A stretch of 64,000 nt of DNA. It comes from Cupriavidus oxalaticus. Lineage in GTDB: Bacteria; Pseudomonadota; Gammaproteobacteria; Burkholderiales; Burkholderiaceae. The notes beneath the pieces were generated by a model that saw only the letters and a list, made by a program, of their open reading frames with translations, was not told where the DNA came from and made no database searches. Positions 1 to 7,950 of the stretch are shown here, in pieces. Within the stretch, counting starts at the first letter, position 1. Every line of letters starts with the position of its first letter. The position numbers and the translations under genes were made by a program. The stretch covers positions 2,232,001 to 2,296,000 of the forward strand of contig NZ_CP038634.1 in assembly GCF_004768545.1 (NCBI RefSeq), in the 5' to 3' direction.

Positions 1-73
1 TGGCGCGGCCGATGCCGCGGCTGGCGCCGGTCACCAGCGCAATCTTTCCTGTCAGTTTCCCGTGTCCGGTCAT
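1..73 (-). CDS. short-chain dehydrogenase/reductase, N-terminal end only
   Basis: Only the first 24 codons are in the window; the gene runs off the left edge. Read on the minus strand, the protein begins MTGHGKLTGKIALVTG and continues ASRGIGRA. This is the first beta strand and the TGxxxGIG dinucleotide-binding loop of classical SDR enzymes, which oxidise or reduce alcohol and ketone groups with NAD(P). The start codon overlaps the stop of the upstream gene in an ATGA junction, so the two are very probably co-transcribed and translationally coupled. The substrate cannot be told from this fragment. Confidence 0.8.
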   Translation of the reverse strand, partial: MTGHGKLTGKIALVTGASRGIGRA

Positions 74-729
74 GGCGCGTATTCCTCTGTGCGGTTGTGG
101 TTGGCAATCAGGCTGGTTTCGATTGGGCAGAAGGCATGGGAGATCGCCTGGACTGTCCATTCGGGAAACTCGGGGTCGAACCACCGGTCGACGCGGCCCC
201 AATGGAAGGGGTGCATCAGGTATTCGCCCAGGAGGTCCTCTGCGCTGGCGAACTCCTGCTGCCAGACGTGGGTCCATGTGCCGGGCGACAGGACGCGGGC
301 AAGCCGCCAGTTGAGGATGCCGGGCATGTACCCAGGCATGCGCAGCAGGTCCTGCTCAAGGCCGCGGACCTGCCAGTCAGGTGCTTCGGGCCTGACCCGG
401 AACATCAGCGTGCGCCAGATCCCCTGGCGCAACAGGGGCGCCCGCAGTCCGTCCGAGATCGGGCTGTAGGCCACGCGATCCACCTCTGCCAGGCCGTCCA
501 GCGCGGCAGCCAGGCCGGGGTCGTGGCCGGGCGGGCAGGACGCCACCGGGTCGAACTGCAGGTCGAGCGTGTAGTCGCCAGCGCCCCAGCTTCCCGCCAG
601 GTTCCGGCCAATCGCAACCTGGCGCAGGCCTGGCAGGGTTTCGATCCCGGCAAGCAGTGCCTGCTCCTGTGTATTCGCCCCGGTGCAGATGCCGGGGTGA
701 ATTCTTATCTGCGCTGTCTCATGCCGCAT
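70..729 (-). CDS. A/B-barrel (Dabb/EthD-like) protein of unknown function
   Basis: About 219 residues. I chose the ATG at 729 because it lies just inside the end of the preceding gene; an in-frame ATG at 768 would add 13 residues. The sequence has no signal peptide or membrane segment. Its pattern (an alternating strand/helix first half, then a Trp- and His-rich second half with THVWQQEF and LMHPFHWGRVDRWF) resembles tandem dimeric alpha/beta-barrel domains of the stress-responsive A/B barrel type. The family assignment is inference, and no catalytic motif is visible. It sits between another small barrel-like protein and an SDR with overlapping ends, so the three probably serve one pathway, opposite an AraC-type regulator. 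Confidence 0.6.
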   Translation of the reverse strand: MRHETAQIRIHPGICTGANTQEQALLAGIETLPGLRQVAIGRNLAGSWGAGDYTLDLQFDPVASCPPGHDPGLAAALDGLAEVDRVAYSPISDGLRAPLLRQGIWRTLMFRVRPEAPDWQVRGLEQDLLRMPGYMPGILNWRLARVLSPGTWTHVWQQEFASAEDLLGEYLMHPFHWGRVDRWFDPEFPEWTVQAISHAFCPIETSLIANHNRTEEYAP

Positions 730-1063
730 CGCATGGCTCCTTGCGCTGGGGCAGGCCACATGCCGCATCGGCCATCACATGGCGGCGGCGGGTATCGCAC
801 AGCGTGCTGACTGTTGACCAGAAGGCGAGGGCCGGAGCGTCGATGCTGGCGCGCATGGCGTAATAGGCTGGCGCATCAGCCACTTGCCACAGCAGCCACA
901 ACGTATTGGGTGCATCTTCCAGCGCCACCGGTGGCGAAACCCAGCGCTGCAGCAGCGCCAGGCCCCTGGCGGCGCTGCCGGGCAGGTACTGGCTCTCCAG
1001 CAGGCTCAGCACAGTGGCCAGGTGCCGGGGCGCGAGCACGATTTCATCGAGTATGTGGATCAT
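719..1063 (-). CDS. small barrel-like hypothetical protein
   Basis: A 114-residue soluble protein starting MIHILDEIVLAPRHL at 1063; the frame is open further upstream to 1222, but that extension looks like non-coding sequence. The composition and the strand-helix-strand pattern, ending with a Trp-rich stretch (TLWLLWQVADAPAYYAMR), suit a single dimeric A/B-barrel or NIPSNAP-like fold, as in enzymes and accessory proteins that act on small hydrophobic substrates. It is the first gene of a minus-strand operon with the next barrel protein and an SDR, and its end overlaps the next gene by 11 bases. I do not recognise a specific function. Confidence 0.55.
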   Translation of the reverse strand: MIHILDEIVLAPRHLATVLSLLESQYLPGSAARGLALLQRWVSPPVALEDAPNTLWLLWQVADAPAYYAMRASIDAPALAFWSTVSTLCDTRRRHVMADAACGLPQRKEPCDAA

Positions 1064-1329
1064 GGTTGTGTCTCGCGCGGCGCAGGCAGGGTGCAGCGAG
1101 GCTGCGATGTCGGCGCCGCAGACTTGCAGGCGGAATGCGCGGTCATGGGTTTCCCGTGGGTTGTCCCGTATGGGCATGGCGTTCATGGCGTGGCAACCTC
1201 CATGGCCCATGGCCGTGCGCAACCTGTCGCGCGGGTGGAAGTGCCGGGATGATTATGGAAGGCCCCGCCGCACGGGATCCCTACCCGGACGATCAACAAC
1301 CGCTACCGAAGCAATCAGGACAAGCAACC
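1064..1329. promoter_or_regulatory. divergent promoter region, AraC regulator / barrel-SDR operon
   Basis: This is a 266-base gap between two divergently transcribed units. It should hold promoters in both directions and the AraC-type binding site, but I could not point to a convincing -35/-10 pair or direct repeat. The frames that stay open through it look like chance in GC-rich DNA. Confidence 0.35.
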
Positions 1330-2337
1330 ATGAATGCCTACATACCGGGGAATCCCGTACCTGTTCCGGATGGCATGGTGCTGCGCTTGCTGGACGAGTT
1401 GAAGCGGCAGGGCGTCGAGGTGCCGCCTGCCGCCGGCGCATCGGCGCATGCGCCGCCCGCGCAGTTCACCGCGCTCTATCGCGCCGCGATCGAGCAGCTG
1501 GAAGCCCTGGTCGCCAAAGGCAACGGCCACCCTCCGATGCGCAAGCAGGAAGTGGACTTGCTGTGCCGTTGCGTGTTGAGCAGCCAGACGCTAAGGGAAG
1601 CGATCCGCTGCGCGGCCGACTTCTGCGTGATGCTGTACCCGCGCGCCGGTTCGCTCAGCCTCGGGCAAAGCGCGGGCCAGGCGGTGTTCCGCATGGATTC
1701 ACTGCGGCGCGCAGAAAGCTCTGCGGCTTGCCTGGTGGACCTGACCGGGCTCTTCTTCTACATGCTCCTGTTCGGCTGGCTGATCGGCCAGCCGATACGT
1801 CCGACCCACGTTTACCTGGCGCATCCCCGGCGTGAGGACGCCATGCCGTTCCTTGGCCTGTTCCATGCCGCTGTGACCTCAGGCGCCCAGACCTACGGAT
1901 TCGAGTTCGATGAAGCCTTGCTCGACCGGCCGGTCGTGCGCCAGGCAGCGGAGCTCGATGCCTTCCTGGAAGACTTTCCTTACCGGCTGATCGGTGCGCC
2001 GGTCGAGGTCGTATCACTGAGCCAGCAGGTGCGTGGCATCCTGCATGCAGCGCTGGTACATGGCGCGCGACTGCCCACGCTCGCTGAACTTGCCGTGCGC
2101 TTCGATGTGAGCGAACCGACGCTGCGCCGCCGCCTCGCAGCCGACGGCAGCAGTTACCGGATACTGCGCGAGCACAACCTGCAGGAGTACGCCGAACAAT
2201 GCCTGTGCACGACCAACTGGCCGATCGGCAGGATTGCGGAGCAGCTTGGCTTTGCCAGCGAGGAGGCGTTTCGCCGGGCGTTTCAGCGCTGGACCGGGCA
2301 TGCGCCGACGTGGTTCAGGCGCGAGGGGAGAAGGTGA
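1330..2337 (+). CDS. AraC/XylS-family transcriptional regulator
   Basis: About 335 residues from the ATG at 1330 (MNAYIPGNPV), which follows an AGGA-type ribosome site; the frame is open upstream but that part has no regulator-like sequence. The N-terminal two thirds match the arabinose-binding-like effector domain of OruR/ArgR-type AraC proteins. The last 90 residues hold the two helix-turn-helix motifs: the first near LAVRFDVSEPTLRRRLAADG and the second near IGRIAEQLGFASEEAFRRAF, followed by the usual TGHAPTWFRR ending. It is divergent from the SDR/barrel operon and probably controls it in response to a small effector I cannot identify. Confidence 0.85.
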   Translation: MNAYIPGNPVPVPDGMVLRLLDELKRQGVEVPPAAGASAHAPPAQFTALYRAAIEQLEALVAKGNGHPPMRKQEVDLLCRCVLSSQTLREAIRCAADFCVMLYPRAGSLSLGQSAGQAVFRMDSLRRAESSAACLVDLTGLFFYMLLFGWLIGQPIRPTHVYLAHPRREDAMPFLGLFHAAVTSGAQTYGFEFDEALLDRPVVRQAAELDAFLEDFPYRLIGAPVEVVSLSQQVRGILHAALVHGARLPTLAELAVRFDVSEPTLRRRLAADGSSYRILREHNLQEYAEQCLCTTNWPIGRIAEQLGFASEEAFRRAFQRWTGHAPTWFRREGRR

Positions 2338-2424
2338 GGCGCTGGGGGGACAGCGCTCCGGGAGGCGCCGCAAAAAGCCGGCCCCGGTGCCCGAGGCCTC
2401 AGAACATGGCCCCCGAGGCATAGA

Positions 2425-2952
2425 ATGTTGGTTTTGCGATCAGTACAAGAGAATATGCACCGCACCGACGAATCACTTTCGGAGCAAGAACCGGCAGCCA
2501 TCCACGAACCCCGACTGTGGCGAGACAAGGGCTGGACTGCCCGAGTGATCAAGAACGAGGATGGCGACGGCTGGGCCGTCGAAATGATCCGGGATGGCAG
2601 CGCAGAGCCGGCGCTTGTCGGTCCCTGGACCATGGGGCGCAACAAGGTCGATCCGAAGCCGCTCGATGCCACGGCTCACCAGACGCTGGTCAAGACCGCC
2701 GCCGAAGTCATTCGGCGGCATGAGCAGCAACTGCACGCCCAACTCAACAAGCAGACCAGCTTCGAGACCGAATCCGGAACCGTGACCGTCAAGCTCGTTG
2801 TTACGCCGGATGAGTTCGAGCCTTTCGGCACGCTTACGGCAGTGGATCCCTTCGGGGACGTGATCGCGACCGTCAAGGTGCCGCCAGATTTTCGCCTGAC
2901 GCGGGATAGCGCCGCCCGCTGGGCGGCTGATGGCTTTTGCAAGATCCGCTGA
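2425..2952 (+). CDS. conserved hypothetical protein
   Basis: About 175 residues. A CGAGG element sits roughly nine bases before the ATG at 2425; an alternative ATG at 2455 (MHRTDES) has a poorer ribosome site. The protein is hydrophilic and lacks signal peptide, membrane segment and Cys pair. The middle reads like a small strand-rich domain (WTARVIKNEDGDGWAVEM), then a helix (TAAEVIRRHEQQLHAQLN) and more strands. I do not recognise the family. Codon use matches the neighbours, which supports a real gene. It stands alone between the AraC regulator and a convergent lipoprotein gene. Confidence 0.65.
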   Translation: MLVLRSVQENMHRTDESLSEQEPAAIHEPRLWRDKGWTARVIKNEDGDGWAVEMIRDGSAEPALVGPWTMGRNKVDPKPLDATAHQTLVKTAAEVIRRHEQQLHAQLNKQTSFETESGTVTVKLVVTPDEFEPFGTLTAVDPFGDVIATVKVPPDFRLTRDSAARWAADGFCKIR

Positions 2953-3126
2953 CGTCGCACGCGATAGAGACCCTTTTCGTCGACGACAAGATCTCGCCTG
3001 AGCTTGGGCAGCAGGCCACTGAACCGCTCATCATCGCGCATCGCGCCAGCGTGTTCTTTGGTACCGACCAACCCGCGAGAGCGAGTACATTGGCGACGTT
3101 CTTCAGGGGACGAAGACGCCACGGCC

Positions 3127-3366
3127 TCACTTTCCCGGCTCGCTCCCCTGGCTTTCCGTCATGCAGGAATAGAACGCGGCCCGCACAACGGACAGAGGCG
3201 CGGCCCCGAGAAGCGCGTCGGCCTCTGCCTGGCAGTCGCGCGGGGGGCCGGCTGGCATGCCAGGCCGCTCGCCCGCGGCCGTCTTGCCGGGCTGGCTGCC
3301 GTCGTTCGCGGCGCAGGCGCCCAGCAGGACCAGGGCGGCGAGGACTTGCACGGATCTGAGGCGCAT
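3127..3366 (-). CDS. small putative lipoprotein
   Basis: A 79-residue protein with a classical lipoprotein signal: basic start (MRLRSVQ), hydrophobic stretch and the lipobox LLGAC at residues 14-18, so a mature lipoprotein of about 62 residues is predicted. The mature part has two further cysteines (RDCQAEADALLG and FYSCMTE), which could pair. I do not recognise it. It is convergent with the preceding hypothetical gene and has no operon partner. Confidence 0.6.
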   Translation of the reverse strand: MRLRSVQVLAALVLLGACAANDGSQPGKTAAGERPGMPAGPPRDCQAEADALLGAAPLSVVRAAFYSCMTESQGSEPGK

Positions 3367-3736
3367 ATTGCAAGGCGCTCCATGGCAGGTCTGGGCATAG
3401 CCCGGCGCAAGCGGGGCTTCCGGTAGGCACTATACGCCGCCAACCAGCGATGTGACGCCCGCGCGGGCCGAAGCGAACGACTATGGTACGCGCCGATCAA
3501 GGCCTGATGGTTAGGGCCGCAGCGACATCCAGCAGAGGACTCCCCTCGCACATGGCATGAACTGCAAAGCCGTCGGCGGACCAGGCAAAGCGTGCCAGCC
3601 TCCGGTGGCCTACCTTGATTATGAGTTCGCGACGTCAATCCGAACGAAAATCGACATCAGGGACGCGCTGCAGGCACGGAATAAAGATGCGGCGCCTTGC
3701 TGATGATTACCAGATCAATTGAAGAGGCTCCTTTAC
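3367..3736. other. intergenic stretch without a recognisable gene
   Basis: A 370-base stretch upstream of the small lipoprotein gene. Open frames in it are short and look like chance. It presumably carries the lipoprotein promoter on the minus strand; no clear promoter, repeat or RNA structure was identified. Confidence 0.4.
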
Positions 3737-3832
3737 ATGCACTACCATCCGGCTTTAGATCCCGTGGCGCTTGCCGCTTGCCTTGCCGGAATGGCCTTGG
3801 TTGGATGGGCGCTTGCCGTTTTCGTGCTGTGA
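3737..3832 (+). CDS. possible 31-residue single-span membrane peptide
   Basis: An ATG preceded by AAGAGG at nine bases opens a 31-codon frame ending in TGA. The product begins MHYHPALDPVALAACLAGMA and ends in VFVL, that is, a short polar N-terminus and one hydrophobic helix of about 22 residues reaching the C-terminus. That is the architecture of many bacterial small membrane proteins. No family is recognised. The evidence is the ribosome site plus the hydrophobic composition; a chance frame is possible. Confidence 0.4.
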   Translation: MHYHPALDPVALAACLAGMALVGWALAVFVL

Positions 3833-3961
3833 GACATCAGTTCAGAAATACCAAAACGTCTCCCCGCATCGTCCACTGACGAGAACGGCGCAATGCTCCA
3901 ATTCTGAATGCTTCTTCTTACGGGATGGCATCGCCGCAAAGCGATCCCTCGCGCGCAGGCA

Positions 3962-5152
3962 TCAGACCAGGAATGTCTCCGCCAGCCGGCACCAGAACGC
4001 TGCTCCCAAGGCCAGGTTCCTGTCATCGAAGTCGTAGCGGGGGTTATGCAAGCCACGCCCACCGTCCGACGGGCCGTTGCCGATACGGACGAGGGCGCCC
4101 GGGCATTCCTGCAGCATGTACGCGAAGTCTTCGCTGCCCATCATCCTGGGATAGTCGCGGTCTACGTCCTCCTGGCCAACAAGCTCCGTGGCAACTTCGG
4201 CCGCCAGGGCTACCGCGTCGGCGGCGTTATCGACGACCGGGTAGCCCTCCACATAGCGGATTTCCGCTTTCGCGCCGTACGATTCGGCGGTCATGTGGAC
4301 CAGCGTTGTGATGCGGTCCTTCAGTAGTGCGCGCACTTCCGGACTGAACGAGCGCACGCTGATGCCGATTTCGGCATCGGCCGGAATGACGTTCAGTGCG
4401 TCCCCAGACCGTAGCCGGCCAACAGTGAGCACTGCCGACTCGTTGGGGGGGACGTTGCGCGAGACCACGGTCTGCAGCCCCATCACGATGGCAGCCGCTG
4501 CCACAAGCGGGTCAACCGCCAGGTGAGGGCGCGCGGCGTGGCCGCCCAGGCCCACGACCTTGATAAACACCCGGTCGCCCGCGGCGAGAAACGGTCCCGG
4601 ACGCATCAGGAACCGGCCCTGGGGGGCACCGGGATGGTTGTGCATGGCAAATACCATGTCGCAAGGAAAGCGCTCGAACAGGCCGTCCGCCACCATGGAC
4701 TTGGCGCCGCTGTCGAACCCGCGCTCCTCCGCTGGCTGAAAAACCAGGTTCAGCGTGCCGGAGAAGTTGCGCGTGGCCGCGAGGTGCTTTGCCGCGCCAA
4801 GGAGCATGGCAGTATGGCCGTCGTGCCCGCAGGCATGCATGAGGCCGGGCCGGCTGCTGGCGTATGGAAGCCCGGTCTCTTCCTGGATGGGCAGGGCATC
4901 CATGTCGGCGCGCAGGCCAAGCCGCTTGTCCCCCTCTCCTACGCGCAACTGGCCGACCAGCCCCGTCTTTCCGATGCCGCGGGTCACCTGGTAGCCCCAT
5001 TCCTGCAACTTGCCGGCAACCAGATCCGCGGTGTCGTGCTCCTCGAAAGCCAGTTCCGGGTGCCGGTGGATATGCTGCCGCAGGGCAGCAAGTTCGTCGT
5101 GTAGCGGGAGCAGGTCGGGAAGCGCTGTACCAGCCTTGGAATCGATGGTCAT
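3962..5152 (-). CDS. M20 family metallopeptidase/amidohydrolase (hippurate or IAA-amino-acid hydrolase type)
   Basis: A 396-residue cytoplasmic enzyme, the normal length for the M20D amidohydrolases that cleave N-acyl amino acids (hippurate, indole-acetyl amino acids and similar). The zinc motifs are present: HACGHDGHT near residue 105, the catalytic QPAEERGFDSGAK segment, and a MGSEDFAYML C-terminal metal site. The dimerisation domain holds VGLGGHAARPHLAVDP. The ATG at 5152 lies two bases past the stop of the Bug gene, so the two form one operon: the binding protein may sense or bind the amide substrate and this enzyme hydrolyse it. The exact substrate is not readable from sequence. Confidence 0.85.
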   Translation of the reverse strand: MTIDSKAGTALPDLLPLHDELAALRQHIHRHPELAFEEHDTADLVAGKLQEWGYQVTRGIGKTGLVGQLRVGEGDKRLGLRADMDALPIQEETGLPYASSRPGLMHACGHDGHTAMLLGAAKHLAATRNFSGTLNLVFQPAEERGFDSGAKSMVADGLFERFPCDMVFAMHNHPGAPQGRFLMRPGPFLAAGDRVFIKVVGLGGHAARPHLAVDPLVAAAAIVMGLQTVVSRNVPPNESAVLTVGRLRSGDALNVIPADAEIGISVRSFSPEVRALLKDRITTLVHMTAESYGAKAEIRYVEGYPVVDNAADAVALAAEVATELVGQEDVDRDYPRMMGSEDFAYMLQECPGALVRIGNGPSDGGRGLHNPRYDFDDRNLALGAAFWCRLAETFLV

Positions 5153-5154
5153 CG

Positions 5155-6141
5155 TCAGTCCAGGGTAATGCGATTGTCTTTGGCGATGCGCTGGTAGAAC
5201 CTGATACGCTGCTCCGTTTCCCTGGTATAGGCCTCTGGCGTAATGTCTTCCGGCACGATCATGCCCTTCGCGACCCAGGTCGAGCGGGTCGCAGGTTCCG
5301 CGAGAATCTTGCGTACCGCCAGATAGAGTTGCTGCACGATCGCATGCGGTGTCCCGGCCGGGGCGGCAAGGCCGTTCCATGAAGTCTCATTCAGGTCAGG
5401 CAGCTTGAGTTCGGCAAAGGTCGGCACATCCGGCAGTTGCGGCACGCGCGCGGGTGCGGCTACCGCCAGCGCACGCAGCTTGCCCTGGAGGATGTGGTCC
5501 AGGTTGGAGGACAGGTTATTCCAGGTCAGGTGCACCTGTCCGCCCAGCAGGTCGGTCAGCGCCGCCCCGGCACCCCGATAGGGAACATGCGTCATCGGGA
5601 TACCCGCCTGATTCTTGAGAAGTTCCATGCTGACGTGTGACACCGAACCCGTTCCGGCACTTGCATAATTCAGGGCGGTCGGATGGGCGCGCGCATACTT
5701 GACCAGCTCGGCGAAGTTGCGAACCGGCAGCGATGCATTGCACAGCAGCACGTTTGACAGCCGGCTGATGAGCGTGATATTCGAGAAGCCCTTCACCGCG
5801 TCATAGGGCAGCTTGGGGTTCATCGCGGGATTCACGACATGCGTGCTCTGCGAGGTGACAATGAGGGTGTAGCCGTCGGGCTGTGCTTTCGATACGTATG
5901 TCGAGCCGATAGCGCCCCCGGCGCCGGGCCGGTTGTCGACCACCACGGGCTGGCCAAGCGCCTTGCCCAACCTCTCGGCGATCAGGCGGCCGGACACGTC
6001 AACCGAGCCGCCCGGGGGAAACGGCACCACCAGCGAGATTGGACGGGCAGGATACTTGTCAGCGGCGAAGGCGGGCAGCTCCAGCCCGCTCAGGCTGCTG
6101 AGGGCGGCTGCTTTGAGAAAGGTGCGACGATTGATGGTCAT
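5155..6141 (-). CDS. Bug/TctC-family periplasmic binding protein with Tat-type signal
   Basis: About 328 residues, typical for Bug proteins, which bind carboxylates or amides in the periplasm, mostly as orphans without a transporter. The start at 6141 gives a signal with a twin-arginine motif (NRRTFLK) and an AFA cleavage region, so export by the Tat route is likely. The family signatures are visible: PISLVVPFPPGGSVDVSGR, NRPGAGGAIGSTYV, the ASAGTGSVSHVSMELL loop and THVPYRGAGAALTDLLGG. It is first in an operon with the M20 hydrolase and divergent from a LysR regulator, so the ligand is probably that enzyme's substrate. Confidence 0.88.
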   Translation of the reverse strand: MTINRRTFLKAAALSSLSGLELPAFAADKYPARPISLVVPFPPGGSVDVSGRLIAERLGKALGQPVVVDNRPGAGGAIGSTYVSKAQPDGYTLIVTSQSTHVVNPAMNPKLPYDAVKGFSNITLISRLSNVLLCNASLPVRNFAELVKYARAHPTALNYASAGTGSVSHVSMELLKNQAGIPMTHVPYRGAGAALTDLLGGQVHLTWNNLSSNLDHILQGKLRALAVAAPARVPQLPDVPTFAELKLPDLNETSWNGLAAPAGTPHAIVQQLYLAVRKILAEPATRSTWVAKGMIVPEDITPEAYTRETEQRIRFYQRIAKDNRITLD

Positions 6142-6240
6142 TGCCGGCGTGCGAGTTAGAGTATGTCCCAAGGTTAAGCAGACGCAGACCCGCAGGCAAA
6201 CGACAAAACCATTGATCACGATAACAAAATGTAATTGAGC
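6142..6240. promoter_or_regulatory. divergent promoter region for Bug operon and LysR gene
   Basis: A 99-base gap, AT-richer than its surroundings near the LysR start. This is the expected place for a LysR T-N11-A site and two promoters. I see no perfect dyad that I would call an operator. Confidence 0.4.
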
Positions 6241-7167
6241 ATGAAGATTCGCTCTCCTTCACTGGTGGAACTGCACGCCTTCCTGGCGGTTTGTCGGCTG
6301 CGCAGCTTCCGCCTGGCGGCCGAGGAACTCTGCGTCACCCAGGCTGCTGTCAGCCGGGCGGTGCAACGCCTCGAGCAGCACCTGGGCGATTGCCTGTTGT
6401 TCGAACGGTCCTCGCAAGGCGTGGCACTGACCGAGCAAGGCCGCCAGTTGCGCAAGTTGACGGAGCGCCATGTGCTGGCACTGGAGGCGGCCGCGAACCG
6501 GCTGCAGGGGCCGCGCGCCGACGGGAAACTACGGCTGAGTGTGATTCCTACGCTTGGTACCCAATGGCTGCTTCCACGCCTCGCGCGCTTCAGGACGACG
6601 CATCCTGAAGTGGACGTCGAGATGCGGCAGTTTCGCCATGACGAGGACTTCAGCCGCGACGACGTAGACATCTGGATCGAGGTGAAGCGACCCAAGCGAC
6701 GTTGGCCGGCCAGGATGCAGGTGCAATACCTGCTCGGCCGCGAGCTCGTTCCCGCCTGCGCGCCATCGCTGCTGCCGCGCCTGAAACGCCCCGGCGACTT
6801 GCTCAAAGAGGTGCTGCTGCACCATACGAACTTCCCGGAGAACTGGGCGCTCTGGGCCAAGGCGGCCGGACTCAGGGCCGCGCCGAAGCTGGGCCCTGGC
6901 TATGACCTGAGCATCAACCTGATCTTCGCGGCCAAGGCCGGACTGGGTATCGCGCTGACGCAATCCTGCCTGATCGAGCGCGAACTGGCAGCCGGTGAAC
7001 TGGTGAAACCTTTTGACATGCCGGTAGACACCGGGCGCGGCTATTTCATCTGCGTGGACGCACAGCGGCCGCGCAGCGCGGCACAGAACGCATTTCTGGA
7101 CTGGATCCTGGCCGAGGCGCATCGCATCGAGCCGGCTGACGCCGTCGTACCGGGGCAGCGGCGCTGA
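6241..7167 (+). CDS. LysR-family transcriptional regulator (GcvA-like)
   Basis: About 308 residues from ATG 6241; a TTG two codons upstream (6235) is an alternative. The N-terminal winged helix-turn-helix is typical, with FRLAAEELCVTQAAVSRAVQ as the recognition region, followed by a linker helix and a two-lobed effector domain. The PRLARFRTTHPEVDVEM segment and the compact ending resemble GcvA-type regulators. It is divergent from the Bug/M20 operon across 99 bases and probably activates that operon in response to its substrate. The next gene on the same strand is 132 bases downstream and probably has its own promoter. Confidence 0.88.
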   Translation: MKIRSPSLVELHAFLAVCRLRSFRLAAEELCVTQAAVSRAVQRLEQHLGDCLLFERSSQGVALTEQGRQLRKLTERHVLALEAAANRLQGPRADGKLRLSVIPTLGTQWLLPRLARFRTTHPEVDVEMRQFRHDEDFSRDDVDIWIEVKRPKRRWPARMQVQYLLGRELVPACAPSLLPRLKRPGDLLKEVLLHHTNFPENWALWAKAAGLRAAPKLGPGYDLSINLIFAAKAGLGIALTQSCLIERELAAGELVKPFDMPVDTGRGYFICVDAQRPRSAAQNAFLDWILAEAHRIEPADAVVPGQRR

Positions 7168-7299
7168 CGCCGCGGCGCCTTCGTTGGTTGTTTGCCCCGT
7201 GCGGGCCGTGGGACGATCAGCCAAGCAACTGTCCCGATCTGCAAAACGGACGTGAGGGCCGGTTGGTACAATCGCGAGCCCTATGCAGCCCGGTCTCGC

Positions 7300-7950
7300 A
7301 TGCCACCACGTACCCTCTCCGCCGTGATCGCGGACGATCACCCGGTGATTCAACTCGCCGTCAAGACCACCCTGAGCGAGATCCCGAATGTCCACGTATC
7401 CGCAATGTGTTCTTCCGGACGGGAGCTTTTCGCTGCGCTGGAGGCGCACCGGCCGGATCTCATTGTTACGGATTTCACAATGGGACATTCCGAAGAGAGC
7501 GATGACGGCCTTCGCCTGCTCCAGCGACTCAGGCAGGCCAGCCCCTGTACGCCGATCGTCGTCTTCACGATGCTGACCAACGGCGGCCTGCTCACGCGTA
7601 TCCAGGAGACAGGTATCGCCGGCATCGTGGGGAAGAACGAGGATCCACGCATCCTGCGGCAGATCTGCATGGATGCGGTCTCCGGTCAGGGCCTGCGCCT
7701 GTCGCCGGGAGTATCGGCCAGGATGTCGAGCGCCGGCGCGCTGGCCGGCGCAAGCGCGAGCGCGCTGTCTCCGAAAGAGATCGAAGTCGTGCGGATGTTC
7801 GCCGCGGGCAGCACCGTCACCGAAATCGCCGGATACCTGCGCCGCACGCTGGCAACCGTGGCGACACAGAAGCGCTCGGCCATGCGCAAGCTGAACATCA
7901 CCAGCAACGCGGATCTTGTCGCGTACGCGCGCGACAACGGCCTGACCTGA
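7300..7950 (+). CDS. response regulator, receiver plus LuxR-type HTH
   Basis: About 216 residues from ATG 7300; the frame is open upstream without receiver-like sequence. The receiver domain carries the acidic pair (IADDH), the phospho-acceptor Asp58 in VTDFTMG, the conserved Thr in VVFTM and the Lys in GIVGKNEDP. The C-terminal part (about 150-210) is a LuxR/NarL-type HTH: LSPKEIEVVRMFAAGSTVTE, then TVATQKRSAMRKLN. The arrangement resembles RcsB/BvgA/EvgA regulators. Its stop overlaps the ATG of the hybrid kinase gene by one base, so it is the kinase's output partner. Target genes are unknown. Confidence 0.9.
   Translation: MPPRTLSAVIADDHPVIQLAVKTTLSEIPNVHVSAMCSSGRELFAALEAHRPDLIVTDFTMGHSEESDDGLRLLQRLRQASPCTPIVVFTMLTNGGLLTRIQETGIAGIVGKNEDPRILRQICMDAVSGQGLRLSPGVSARMSSAGALAGASASALSPKEIEVVRMFAAGSTVTEIAGYLRRTLATVATQKRSAMRKLNITSNADLVAYARDNGLT

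Noticed and set aside
3920-3960. GGGAT...ATCCC stem after the M20 hydrolase gene as a terminator
   Set aside because: Pairing is interrupted and no T-run follows on the minus strand.
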